In this document: piece after piece, positions 18,793-30,039 of the stretch
How positions within the stretch are numbered: the stretch's first letter is position 1
Layout: each line of letters starts with the position of its first letter
NCBI GenBank assembly: GCA_022575985.1
Contig: JAKSXM010000014.1
Coordinates: forward strand, 11,036,001 to 11,100,000
Length of the DNA: 64,000 nt
Reading direction: 5' to 3'
Source of the DNA: Anagrus nilaparvatae
Lineage: Eukaryota; Arthropoda; Insecta; Hymenoptera; Mymaridae
Notes under the pieces: generated by a model
What the model saw: only the letters and a program-made list of their open reading frames with translations
Told to the model about the DNA's origin: nothing
Databases searched by the model: none
Made by a program: the position numbers and the translations under genes

Positions 18793-21630
18793 ATGTTCGA
18801 TAAAACGCTAGACAGTAATTGTCCAGAATTCCATTTCGCGTTTCCTACAGTTACGTCATGCCAAGATGTAGACTTTCCTGCAAATTTAAAATTTACCCAA
18901 GGCGCCAGTCACGTCCCGATTCGTGACAAGGTTTTTAGAAACCCCTTTTGGGCATAACGCAACCCTAATACTTACGCGGCCAAAATCCGACTAGCACAGC
19001 TCGTAAATACGACAGGAGAGAGGGGGGAACTCACAAGTTTAACGTCGGAGTTCCTAAAATTCAAAAAAACTTACTTAACTTAAAATCCTTATAAACTACC
19101 AAAATTTACTAATTTTTATGTTTAAAATAACGATAAATCCAAAATTTCCTACCTATTATGATCCTAAATTTGAATAGAAAATGTCTTATTTTATTTAATT
19201 AACGATAAACCAAAATGGATATTTTGTAACTATAATTTTTATTAACGAGAGTATAAAATGTTTTACTTTATTTATTTATCGATAAACCATGATTTCTACC
19301 ATTTGTTTAAATAATTAATTTAAATTTTATTATTTTATTCGATAATCCTTAATAAAATAAATCCGTGCTCAATTTACTCTAATTTAAGGTTATTTAAATG
19401 GCAGAAAGTGCAATTATAGAAAATTAAAAAAAACTAATACTAAAAATTTCAAGAGAATGTATTTTTATATAATATAATAATAATTTAACGATATTCCATA
19501 ATTTTATTTTCATTTTATTCTAAAGTTTTCATTTTTACTAGTTTTAAGTCGCGGCGCGCTATTTTAGTTAAAATAGCAACAAATTTTACTTATATTTTAA
19601 TTTTAAGCCGCTGGGGTTAATTTTGAGACTAATTTAACGATAAACCATGTTTTCAGCCACTAGGGGTCGCCTAAAGCTGATCTGGACAAAATTAATTATA
19701 AACTATAATTTTAATTTCGTTTTGTGACAATAATCACCATTTCCTAACTTAACTTAACGGTATTCCACTTGAGGATCTAAAAAATAATGGTTCAACCAAA
19801 ATCCCGCAGACATCCTCTGGTCCGCGCGGCAAGCCAAAATTAGGACTCATTAAATCATATTTAACACTAATTTCAATTTTGAGTCCTATTCCTAACTTAA
19901 ATTTCAAGACCGAAACCGCAAAGGGTATGTACGGTATGCGCTGTGCTAACTGGGTTATCATTTAATTTTAAAACCTGCATTGTGACTCGCAATCACAATT
20001 TCATTATGGGGACTATCGTCCCGGAATTGTTATTGCTGTAACAACAGCTTTATACCATACAAGTTTGTATTTAATTGTTTAATTAAAGTAATTAAATAAT
20101 TAAATACAAACAATTTTAATTAATTTAATTCAAAAAAAATTTTACTTCCCCAATTGTGTAGTGTGAATTATGTGTGTCAATTTTGTGTAATGTGTTCTGT
20201 TTTAAATATTAAGGTGCTAGTGTTCATATTGTATTTTGTTTTATGAGAGAAATTTTGCAATAATTTTATTAACAACTAATTGGAATGTAAATTTCCTCTC
20301 TTTATATATTTTATATTTGTTTTGTGCATTTTTTTTACCTAATTTCATAATAGAATTATACCTAAAGTCTTAAAATTATGATCCGCTTGTTTTACCCTTT
20401 TCAGAGCTGGAGCTAGTAAACTAATGTCCAGGGCTCGCTGACTAATTGTTCTGATATTCAGCAAGTCCTGGAGAACTTTTATGTATTTCAGGTATTAGCG
20501 GAGCTCCAGATAAAGCAACTACCCTGATGTAAGCATGCGCTTTTACTATTTTGAACCAAAGTATTTCATAATTTTTATTTAACTACTTTATTTTAATTAA
20601 TTTTAATTTTAACTTTACTTAGATTTATCATAATAAATTATTTTAATTAACTATTTCTAATTTTGGTTCAAAATATCATAAGTCCAAACTGTATTTTTTT
20701 TTTAAGTTTTCAAAATTTGTCGCTGAAGTTGAACTTTTCTATTATTTTATTAACTAATAGTCCTAAATTAGTTTCAGTTAGTTAATTAGAATTAAATTAA
20801 TTCAAATTAATAAATATAAAACGTTTTAAGCAACTTGAGTGGAATTTGGAACTTTTATACGTACAAAAGTCAACATGTGCTTTGCACTTTTTATCAAATT
20901 TAGAGCTTTTAAAGTCATTTTGACTTGGCACGACTAATTTATTTTAGTTAAAACATTGAATTAAAGAAAATTTTAGTACTAAATGCCTGAAATTTTATCA
21001 AATTCAAAATTTAGTAAAAATTTGGAGAACGAGTAAAAAGTTCAAAAAGTGACATTTGATTTTTTTGAGTACAATTATTAGTTAATCTTATTAAAAATAG
21101 CTGCATTGGCATAAGTTTAGCCTATTTTAACCTAATTTAGGCTTTAGGGTTTCTTAAAATGGCTAGTAGTAAAGTCCAAATTTCTCACGAATTTGTGGGA
21201 TTTATATGTAATTTTTTTAAAATTTTAACGAGAAACCACATCTTTTATTAGTTAAACGAGAGACCAAATACTCAATTTTAACAATAAGTTAATTTTTATT
21301 AATTATTAAGCGGTATTCCATAGTTTCAATTAATTTAGCTGATAATTAATGTTCAAAGTCTCACTTTATATAAGGGAAATCAATTTGTAATTTCTAAGAA
21401 CGAGAAACCTTAGACTTAAATTTTAAGATACGAAAACTATTATTTAATTTTATAATTCGATAAACCTTTACTTTAATAAATTTCGATACACCATTTTGTT
21501 TTAACTTTTATAATTCGATAAACCTTCATTTTAATAAATTTCGATAAACCTTTATTTTAATAAATTTCGATACACCATTTTGTTAACTTTTATAATACGA
21601 AAAACCTTTATGTTAGTATTATTTTATAAT
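18793..21630. other. gene-free insert in gag with recurrent CGATAAACC-like words
   Basis: Separates the two parts of gag. At least 15 degenerate copies of TTAACGATAAACCA / TTCGATAAACC / AACGGTATTCCA occur at 19.13-19.76 kb and 21.22-21.60 kb; the last few (21457-21600) form a near-tandem block. Near 18901-18920 is GTCACGTCCCGATTCGTGAC, an imperfect palindrome next to GGCGCCA, which on the minus strand would resemble a primer-binding site. It may be a decayed LTR plus leader, but I found no second copy. No credible ORF. Confidence 0.45.
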
Positions 21631-22200
21631 TCAAGAAGCCATAAATTTTCGAACATGATTTTTGATGATCTGATTTTTCTAGGAAGTACTTCAAAATTTC
21701 AATTTTATTTTCATCCTTGTTTATTTCAAAACGTTCACACTTTTTTTCAAACTCACTTATCCATTGATTCGCATTTGGAGCTTTACTAGAAAATTTTTAG
21801 ATCATAAATCTTGCCGATATTTTTCCTAAATTTTGATTTTCAGGCTTAGTTTCTTTAATTTCTAAAAGTTTTTCTAATACTTTTGATATTGATTCTTCTG
21901 AATTTGAAGTACTACTAGGAGCAGGATCTTCTTTTTCTTCTTCTAGATAGCAGTCCTTAAATTGTAAATTTTTGTCTTCATCTAAATATGCGTTCGCTAA
22001 TTCATTTTTTAAAGTTATCCATACTCTTCTTACTTGATGTCTTTTTTTTAATGAATTTTTTACTTTTTTATAAGCATCGGTTTCTTTAAGTTCTATATGT
22101 TGATGCGTTGGCATATATTCAGGTGGCAAAACGTATTTTCCTCCATCCGGTGTAGATATTCTGACTAAGCACAGTACATTTGACTTACAACCGCTTGCCT
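21631..22200 (-). pseudogene. Ty3/gypsy Gag N-terminal half
   Basis: Minus strand from about 22200 reads CKSNVLCLVRISTPDGGKYV, LPPEYMPTHQHIELKETDAY, KRHQVRRVWITLKNELANAY, an acidic linker, then after a frameshift near 21795 NANQWISEFEKKCERFEIN and EILKYFLEKS. A stop-free stretch of about 110 residues is 21797-22129. The block order recalls insect gypsy-type Gag proteins I have seen, but I can assign no domain name. Homology ends at about 21640. Confidence 0.65.
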
Positions 22201-22922
22201 CTTAACAAAAAAAATTCGAATTGTAATTTTTGCATAACTAAAATTTTACTTGTATTTTTTCTTTTTTTGACGAAAATTGTCGTTTGAATGCGTTATCTAT
22301 CTTTTTTAGGTTTTGTAAATTAAACGACCTTTGTGTTGCTAAAAATAAGGAAATATTTATTTTAATTTTAAGAATTACAAATTAACAATAAATGATATAT
22401 TTTATTATATTAAATTATTTTATATTACCTAAAAATAAGAAACGACAATAAGGTCTTTTTTCTATCTGTTTATTCTATTACTAAAACTTATGACTGTACA
22501 TTAGAAACTTATGATTATATCTTATCTATAATATCTTATAAAACATGATGTTCACGTGAACATTTATTAAATTACTTATCAATCTTAAAACTAAAAATAA
22601 AGAGTATATATTATTCTCTTTCCATGCACATAAAAAAAAAGGAATAAATCTAGAAATAGGAAAGAAAATATCTAATCTTTTTAGCGCGAACAGATAAATC
22701 GAAGTCCAAAAATGTGCAGCAAAAATAGTAATAAAAAAATACCTTGAGTATAGATGTCTATTCCAATTTAAAAGTCAAATGAAATCAAGAAAGTGCAATA
22801 AATTACAATAATACTGGCGCCAAATATTCTAGAGGTGTATATGTTGATGCTCGCCTTGTGCTAAGAGTTCGTGATACTACAATAACCACCTGCTCGTTCC
22901 AGACTTGTCGCCAAAAATATTA
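22201..22922 (-). other. probable leader of the gypsy relic, gene-free
   Basis: AT-rich. Holds the second copy of the 32-bp direct repeat (22293-22324). Near its upstream end the minus strand reads TGGCGACAAGTCTGG (complement of about 22900-22914), a possible primer-binding site starting with TGG, just inside the putative LTR. Confidence 0.45.
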
Positions 22923-23219
22923 TGTAACTTTGAAATGTCACACCAAAATAAATACGTAACAACAATTATCACACTATGAATTCTCGATCTCACTGCAACA
23001 ATTTAGTCAAAACTCTTAGATTCTATACCAAAACTTAGATTCAAAACGACAAGAAGCACATTAGCATGTTGCACTAAAAACAGCCATCTTATCTCTGCCG
23101 ACTCCGCGCATGACATATTTTAAGGAAGAAAAGTAAGGGAGAGAGAACGCTGGAAAGATCTGACACTACTCTCTCTAGTCTAGTACTGATTAGTGATGCC
23201 CTCTAGTTCCGCGGTAACA
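22923..23219 (-). repeat. putative 5' LTR of the gypsy relic
   Basis: Bounded on the minus strand by TGTTACCGCGG at 23219 and ...AAAGTTACA at about 22923, and followed by the TGGCGACAAG primer-binding candidate. Length about 297 bp and TG...CA ends are plausible, but no second LTR is available, and the true edge could be elsewhere (TGTGTTACC). Confidence 0.4.
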
Positions 23220-23789
23220 CACACGCACATATATACTCAACCTGTGCCCAGACACTCATATTCTATAAATATATGTATAATATTTTGGAGCATGAAAATT
23301 TACCATGCAACAAAATAAGGACTATTAATGCTTCAGTAAGTAATTCTAGCACACTAGTTTTCAGAATTAGATTTTGTTATTTTTAGCGTTTGGCGACAAT
23401 AAGCAAGAGGCACTTTCTCATGTTACTCACAGTGGTGCACACTGCCGGAAAAAAAAAAGATCAATCTCTGGTGGAATCTAAAAAAAATCTAGCTCAGTAA
23501 AAAGTTTGATGTTTAATGTTTGATAAACAAAAATGTGTAACATTTAAATGAAATTGTAGCAGAACTATTAAAAAAAATTTCTTAAAAAAGTTTTCTTTGG
23601 TAATAGGGTAGCTTCGAATTTAAAAAAATTAAAAATTATGAAAATTAAAAAATAAATATATAATCAAATAAATTTATAATTAGCATAATATTAATATGGC
23701 ACTTCGCTATAAACAGGTGAATCTTGTTATAGCTAATTAATTTAAAAAAATATATAGTAATAATAAAATTTTTTTATTATTCCTTTTTT
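23220..23789. other. gene-free AT-rich stretch
   Basis: ACACACGCACATATATA at the left edge, otherwise A/T runs. No feature recognised. Confidence 0.4.
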
Positions 23790-24273
23790 TATACATTGAC
23801 TTGTACTGGGCTAAATTTAATTCTCCCATAATATATAAATCATCTTTAAACTCAGCTTTGATATATGGACACTTACATGTAATTTTTTTTTTTTATATAT
23901 TAAAGTAATTGAAATGTATATTTTTATGATATCGATGAGAGGATTATGCTTTCAATTTTTACACACGGATTTTATATTAATGTGTGTACGGAAGGTACAC
24001 ATTTTAATAAGCGTTTCGTGCTTCAAACCACAGCATATAAAATCTTCGTATAAAAGTTAAAATGTAATCCTCTCATCGGTATTATAAAAAAAATCATTTT
24101 AATTAGTTAAGAATACGTAAGGATAAGGATACGTAAGGATATAAGGATACGTAACATATGTTTAAATTAAAAAAAAGTGATTACATGTAAGTGTCCACAT
24201 ATCAAAGGTAAGTTTTGGGATAATTGATATATGATGGGAGAATTACATCTTGCCCAGTACAGGTCAATGTATA
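23790..24273. mobile_element. MITE with about 105-bp terminal inverted repeats
   Basis: Left end TATACATTGACTTGTACTGG and right end CCAGTACAGGTCAATGTATA are inverted copies. The inverted homology continues through ATTCTCCCAT and GGACACTTACATGTAAT, and a second inner pair (GAGAGGATTA...CTTTTATACGAAG) makes nearly the whole element a palindrome. Flanking TA fits a TA duplication. Inner GGATACGTAA words at 24111-24152 form a short tandem. A related single end (CCCAGTGCAGGTCAATATA) lies at about 51384. No coding capacity. Confidence 0.8.
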
Positions 24274-24529
24274 AAAAATGAAATAAAAAATACTTTTTGT
24301 TAAGAGAATAATAAATTAAAAGAATAATGTATTAAAATAATGTAATGTATATATGTATAATAATGTGAGTATATGCATATATTACGTATTGTATGTGTAT
24401 ATGTTAGTGTAAATATGTAAGAAACAGACAGAGATTATATACGCACGCAGAGAGTCCGCCCGACTCCTACTGATCGTGCAGACAGTCAGTGTGCGCCTAA
24501 ACGTGTTATAAGTAAACCTCATATCTTAA

Positions 24530-24900
24530 TTTTACTAATATATATATATATATATATTTGAAACTTTATTTGTGTGTCTGTGTGTTTGTGAGTGTGTGCG
24601 TGCGTTGTAATGGCTCAAGAAACACCAAACTAATTGACATGTAACCGGTATCAAAATGAAAAACAAAGTCTGGGGGTGACATAGGCCATGGATTTTCTGC
24701 TAAAATTTGAGATATTTAATTTTTAAAATAAATTTTAAATTTTTAACGAAAATGAAAGTATCTCGAAACTATTGAAAAATTTTACTGTCATACTTTGTAG
24801 TGTTCGATTAAGCCCAAAATTATGCATTCCCTAAAATTTTTATTTAAAACGGGGGTATCTTTGAAATTTTCATAAAACTTTTTTGAAGGTAGTTAATTTT
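24530..24900 (+). repeat. Helitron-like repeat family A, copy 1
   Basis: TATATATATTTGAAA...TTTGTGTGTCTGTGTG, then ACCGGTATCAAAATG, AAAGTCTGGGGGTGACATAG and GGATTTTCTGCTAA. The same order of blocks is found at 28.79 and 30.0-31.7 kb. A 5' AT run followed by a TG microsatellite is typical of non-autonomous Helitron/Helentron repeats. Confidence 0.65.
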
Positions 24901-26313
24901 TTCACATGTTATTTATTTATTTAAAAAATTTTTTTTATTAATATTGCCGGGAAAATGACATTGCAATTTATTTTATTGTATTGAATACTTTTTTTAAGTA
25001 TTAAGTTAAATTTTAAATCAAATAATTTGTTAAAGAAAAAAATTATTTTTATTATTGTTTTTTTTTTAAACTTTTCATTTATTTTAATGTATTTTTTTAT
25101 TATTATTATTATTTCCTTTATTTGTAATATACAAAACTAGTTACCCTCTTACATAGTTATTATTATTATAGTTCTAATTAACATATATTGTTTAATTTAA
25201 ATAAATAATTTATATATAAATAAAATTCAGGTAAAATTAGTTAATAAAGATGTAAGTAATATAATATAATTTGATATTAAAACTGATTCAAAAACTAAAT
25301 AAAATAAACAAGTTAACCATAGCAACAAACAGTCAAAAGTCAATCAGTCTTTATAAATTCAGTATGTATTAAAATTTGTCAATAGGGTTTTATTAATCAG
25401 TCAAAAAATAAATAAATAGGTTAAAATTTTAAATAAATAATTAATTAACAAAATTAATTAAAATTAATTTAGTCATACTGTTGTTAAACAGTGTTACTTA
25501 AACAGTATTTTACTAAATGAATAATAAAATTTTTTTATTTTTTTATTTTTTTATGTTATTGGTTATTTTTTTAAATTAAAATAATCAGGTTATTAAATAA
25601 TATACTATTTACTTTATAATTTTTAAATTCACAAGCGCGAAAAAATTTAATGCACGATTAAATGTTTCAAAAATACTTCTCAGGGCTTTCTAGTTTTCTG
25701 TAATATATTTACGCTGCTGTTTTCATAAACAAAGACTTTGATATTCAAGTTAATAACTTTTTAAAACGGATTTAAAAAATTTTTGTGATCTTTATTCAGT
25801 TCTAAATAAGTATTAATGATTCATAAATAAAATTCTTAATTATTTAAACTTACATTCTTAATTATTTAATCATTAACTTACATTAATTATTAAATATTAA
25901 AAAAAAAAACTTCTCGAGGCTTTCCAGTTTGCTAAAAAAAGATTTCATAAAACAGTTAAAAATAATTAAATAATAATTTAAAATTATATTTATTTAAAGT
26001 CAAGTGGTTAATATTTTCTAATTGCACAAGACATGTAACATGGATACATTTTTTTTTCATTTCATATTAAAAAAAGCGAGGCATACGAATTTCCGCTCGA
26101 ATTTCAACGTGGTCTGCTGTTAACGTAAACAACAGTCCCTTGAGAGTATAAGAAGCAATGAATCATTTTGCATTTTAATTTGATTCGCTAGAAATTTTAT
26201 TTTTAACCACATACATATACAAATATATATATTTACTAGCAAATTTATTACAAATATTTGTATTTACTTTAATTTTTTATATCCTATTTTATATTTATTT
26301 TGCTTATTAAATT
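24901..26313. other. gene-free AT-rich stretch
   Basis: About 1.4 kb of A/T-rich sequence with ATT/AAT runs and no reading frame worth reporting. AAAAAGCGAGGC near 26075 and a few GC words are isolated. Confidence 0.45.
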
Positions 26314-27624
26314 CACTGAAAAACCGGTACCATTGAATCAATGACTTTAAAGCAATTGATATATGCCAATGACGGATATCATAAATTCAATGGCAAGATT
26401 GAAATTATTTCAAATATTTAAAGGCTATTGAAATGATTATGAATACACATCACTTTAATGTATAATTAACAGAAAATAAGTAAAAATTTATTTATTTTTT
26501 TAATAAACTTATTTTACCCCTCTTATAGCATTAACTTTTTTGTAATTACGAAAATAAAATCGGAGCTTTAACATTGATCTTATGGGAGCAATACTTTGGA
26601 GCTTTGAAAAAATATGAAAATGATGACACAGGAGACTAAAGTTAGCACGAAATGATAAATAAATGATCAAAGATTAAATTTTCAATTTATTTTCCCCACA
26701 TTATAGACTTTAATTTTAAACAAATAAATAAAAACTATGTAAAAAACCTGAAATTATACTAATACATATATGATGTCACATATGTATGTAGCGTCGATAA
26801 TTTAGAATGCGATAAAAAAAATTATTTTAGTTTGTCCAACCAGCATAAGACCTTAATTATTTTTTTATATTTCTTTTTTTATTAATTATTATTACATTAA
26901 TTATTACATTTTTGAAATAAATTTATTTTTTTTAAATTATTTATCAAATAAAAAAACTGACTCATCCGGGATTTGAACCATTGACCTTCGAGACAGCAGA
27001 CAGCGACGTTATCCATTACACCAGCAGGACACTTTAATTTAATAACAAAATTTTGAAGACTATATGTTACAGATAATAATTTTCCCACTCCTTTTTAGTA
27101 ATTTAAGTATATTTAGCAAAATGCATATTTAAAAATAATAATTAAATCTAATCATAAATTATTTTCAGGAAATTTCATTTCTTTATATAATGGTAATAAT
27201 ATAATGCTTAACAGTAATATAAACAAAGACACACCGTGCGAGCCATTAAAAGCCATATAGTCTGAGTAATCGGTAACTACGCAGAAGGATAGAAAGAGAA
27301 AGAATAGTACCTACACATATGCATAATACGTACTTTTTTTTGTTATTAATAATTTTATTGAACTAAAATGAATTTCTATTGATTGAATGTTTTTAAACGT
27401 TAAATCAAAATATTAAAAACAATTATTTTGATTGTATGCCCTCTATTAATTTAATCTTATATTCTCATTTATTTTGACGAAAATTTATATCAAAACAATG
27501 ACGGTCGTATTCAATGACGGGCTGTTATTCGTTTAATAGCGGCGCTATCGAATCAATGATATTTTCTATTGGCATATTTCAATTGCTTTAATATCATTGC
27601 TTCAATGGTTGCGGTTTTTCAGTG
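26314..27624. mobile_element. TIR element with CACTGAAAAACCG ends
   Basis: Left CACTGAAAAACCGGTACCAT and right ...ATGGTTGCGGTTTTTCAGTG are inverted; about 80 bp of each side align (AAAGCAATTGATATATGCCA against its complement). Length 1311 bp. The CACTG start would fit animal CMC/EnSpm-like ends, but I see no matching 2-3-bp target duplication. A tRNA-like segment lies inside at 26958-27030. No transposase. Confidence 0.75.
26958..27030 (-). pseudogene. tRNA-like sequence (Arg-like), inside the TIR element
   Basis: Minus strand reads GTCCTGCTGGTGTAATGGAT, AACG, and 30 nt later GGTTCAAATCC, matching A-box (TGGTGTAATGG) and B-box spacing of a tRNA gene. The T-stem and acceptor arms do not pair well and no clear anticodon loop can be set. 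The D-arm resembles insect tRNA-Arg. Either a tRNA pseudogene or a tRNA-derived SINE head. Confidence 0.6.
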
Positions 27625-28739
27625 TATATTTACTATTGTTGACTAATTTTTTAATAAAATTTATTATATATTTACTTGTACCAATTTGACAAATGTAAGA
27701 ACAAGAGTGGACTGTATTTTTTCTTAGAAAAATAAATTTAATAATAATAATAATAACAATATCCTATGTGGTTTATGATTCTGAATGTCTAGATTTTAGT
27801 TGCTTAATAATGTCTGTGAATTTGGAAAAATATCTCAGCAGAAACGTAAAGATGCTAGCAGGATAGTTAGCATAAGTTCATACATAATATAGTTGCAAGA
27901 AATTAGGCCTTGGCTATCATCCAAAAGATTTTCAAGAGGACTAATGCTATAATTGGAGAAATAAAATGTAATGATTGCACCCAGTAACTTGGCAAATTTG
28001 AAAATTGAACTTTTTATCTTTCAGACATGAGATTCGGTGTCTGGAGGTTTTTAAGTTATTTTTATTAATTTAAACTATTCCTTTAATTCCAAATAGATAT
28101 AACCATGTCTATCGGTATAATTCATTTTCTGAAAAATATTTTTCGGCGTTGGTTATTGAGTAAATTTTTTTATTTTCTTTAAATATTATGATTTTTCCAA
28201 CAATAAAATAAAATAAAACCAGCAATATGTGGAAAAACTTAAAAAATATGAGAACAATAAGCGTTATTTACATTTTAATTTTCTCACCAACCAAGTAAAA
28301 TTTGTCAATATTTTTGAGATACTTCAATTTTCGTTATTAGTTTTTAAAGATTTTCATAATGTAGTTGTAAGAAATTGGGCCTTGGCTATCATTCACGAGA
28401 TTTTCTAAAGAAATTTGAAATTTGAAAATTCAACTTTTTATCTTTTAGACATGAAATTGGGTGTCTGGGGATTTTTAAGTTCGTTACATTTAACTTTGAT
28501 GGTAAGAAATGTGTACTTTTTGTTCTAAATCACGTTTTACTTTTCCGGTTTTAATATTCATATCAGCACCCTGGAAAACGTTTCGGATGATAGACTAAAC
28601 CTTATTTGTTACAATTACACTATTTGAAAAAATACGCTAATTATTATGTCAGTATTTTTATATTTCAGCTAGGATCTTTCTACAAATTGACAGACATGCA
28701 GAACCATAAATAAATTATTATTTTTAAGACAAAAAAATA
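27625..28739. repeat. AT-rich stretch with a diverged direct duplication
   Basis: Two blocks recur in the same order: GTTGCAAGAAATTAGGCCTT...GGCTATCATCC at 27893 and 28367, and TTGAACTTTTTATCTTTCAG...GGTGTCTGGAGGTTTTTAAG at 28003 and 28431. So 27.89-28.06 and 28.36-28.49 kb are diverged duplicates. No coding frame. Confidence 0.6.
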
Positions 28740-29030
28740 GGATACAGGGGTGGCGTAGCCCCCCCTCTAATACTTCTAATCTTAATACTATATATATTTG
28801 AAAATTTATTTGTCTGTTTGTTTGTATGTTTGTTTGTTTGTACCCTAATGACTCAAGAACCGCAAAACCAATTGGCATGAAACCGGTGTCGAAATAAAGA
28901 AAAAAAGTCTGCGGGTGACATAGGCCATAGATTTATTGCTTAGCTATCGTAGTTTTTGAGATATTTACTTTTTAGTGTTTTTGAACTTCATAAGTTTCAT
29001 TCCTTATATATTTACTATCGACAATAACTT
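28740..29030 (+). repeat. Helitron-like family A, copy 2, with hairpin
   Basis: GGGGTGGCGTAGCCCCCC (28745-28763) forms a GC hairpin like those before Helitron 3' ends. It is followed by TATATATATTTGAAAATTTA, a TTTG microsatellite, AACCGGTGTCGAAAT and GTCTGCGGGTGACATAGGCC, as in the other family A copies. Confidence 0.65.
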
Positions 29031-29279
29031 CAATATAAATGGACATTTTTTGAAAAATTTTTTATATAAAGCATCATAGTTTGTAACCATAATTTTACTT
29101 TATTATGATATTTTTTAATGGAAGTCAACTTTAAATATGATAATAAAAAGTAACCAATAATTCCACAGTCTGCTTTAAAAAAGGATAAGGTTTGCTACAA
29201 AGAAAATAAAATATTTTTGATCTCTAAATTTTATAATTAAAAACTAAAATTATAAATTTTATAATTTTATAATTAACAA
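29031..29279. other. AT-rich spacer
   Basis: Short A/T-rich sequence with ATTTTATAAT repeats directly before the LINE fragment; nothing else seen. Confidence 0.4.
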
Positions 29280-29790
29280 ACCAGGCTCTCCGTCATTCTA
29301 CAGGCCATTGTGTATGCTAATTGGCATTGGCAAGGTGATGGAGAACATGAACAATGGGGGTATCTCTGACTAACAACATGGATTTCGCGAAGGGCCCTCA
29401 AGCGTATCGGCGATATCGTGTACAGGACGAGGGAAGTTCGGCATGCGATCCGGAAGGACGTTTTTCTTGTAACTTTGGACGTTAAAAATGCATTCAATTC
29501 GGCCCGATGGAACGACATAATGTCCTCCCTCGAGCAGGATTTCTGGATCCCACGTTACCTGAGCAAAGTACTCAGGGAATATCTACGGGTTCGGAACCTG
29601 CTTTACGACTCAACCGATGGCAGGAAGGAAATACAGCTAAGCGGAGGCATTGTCCAAGGATCGGTGTTGGGACCCAATTTGCAGAATGCCTTTTACGACA
29701 GCATGTTGCGAATCGATTGCCCGGAAGAGACCTCCCTGATCGGGTACGCGGATGAGTTATGGGGGGAGCCATGGAAAATATATATAAAGG
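29280..29790 (+). pseudogene. R1-type LINE reverse transcriptase fragment
   Basis: Begins in one frame with PGSPSFYRPLCMLIGIGKVM, a stop, then QHGFREG, and shifts near 29400 into an open frame with LVTLDVKNAFNSARW (motif A), GGIVQGSVLGPNLQNAFYD (motif B) and LIGYADE where YADD is expected, so the second catalytic Asp of motif C is lost. Homology ends abruptly just after. The piece is far more GC-rich than its surroundings, like the other R1 fragments here. Both ends truncated; likely part of the same family as 32.67 and 53.98 kb. Confidence 0.85.
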
Positions 29791-30039
29791 TAGCCCCATA
29801 CATTTAAAAAGCATGTAATTTAAAAACTATCGCTCGAAAAAAAAATTAAAAAAAATTTTTTTTTAAATATCTAAGGTGTAAAGGATGATATTTTCCGCAT
29901 TTTCTGTTAAAAATTTTTTTGTTTCAATATTAATTTAATAATAAATATTATACATGCTATCTACTTCTTTTTTTTTAAATTTTCATAGTAACCGCAATAA
30001 TAATAGTCAAGATGCGTGTCAAAGGAATTTGTATTATCT

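Noticed and set aside
18450..18957. Plus-strand Phe-rich frames
   Set aside because: Antisense shadows of the gag zinc-knuckle and protease coding sequence.
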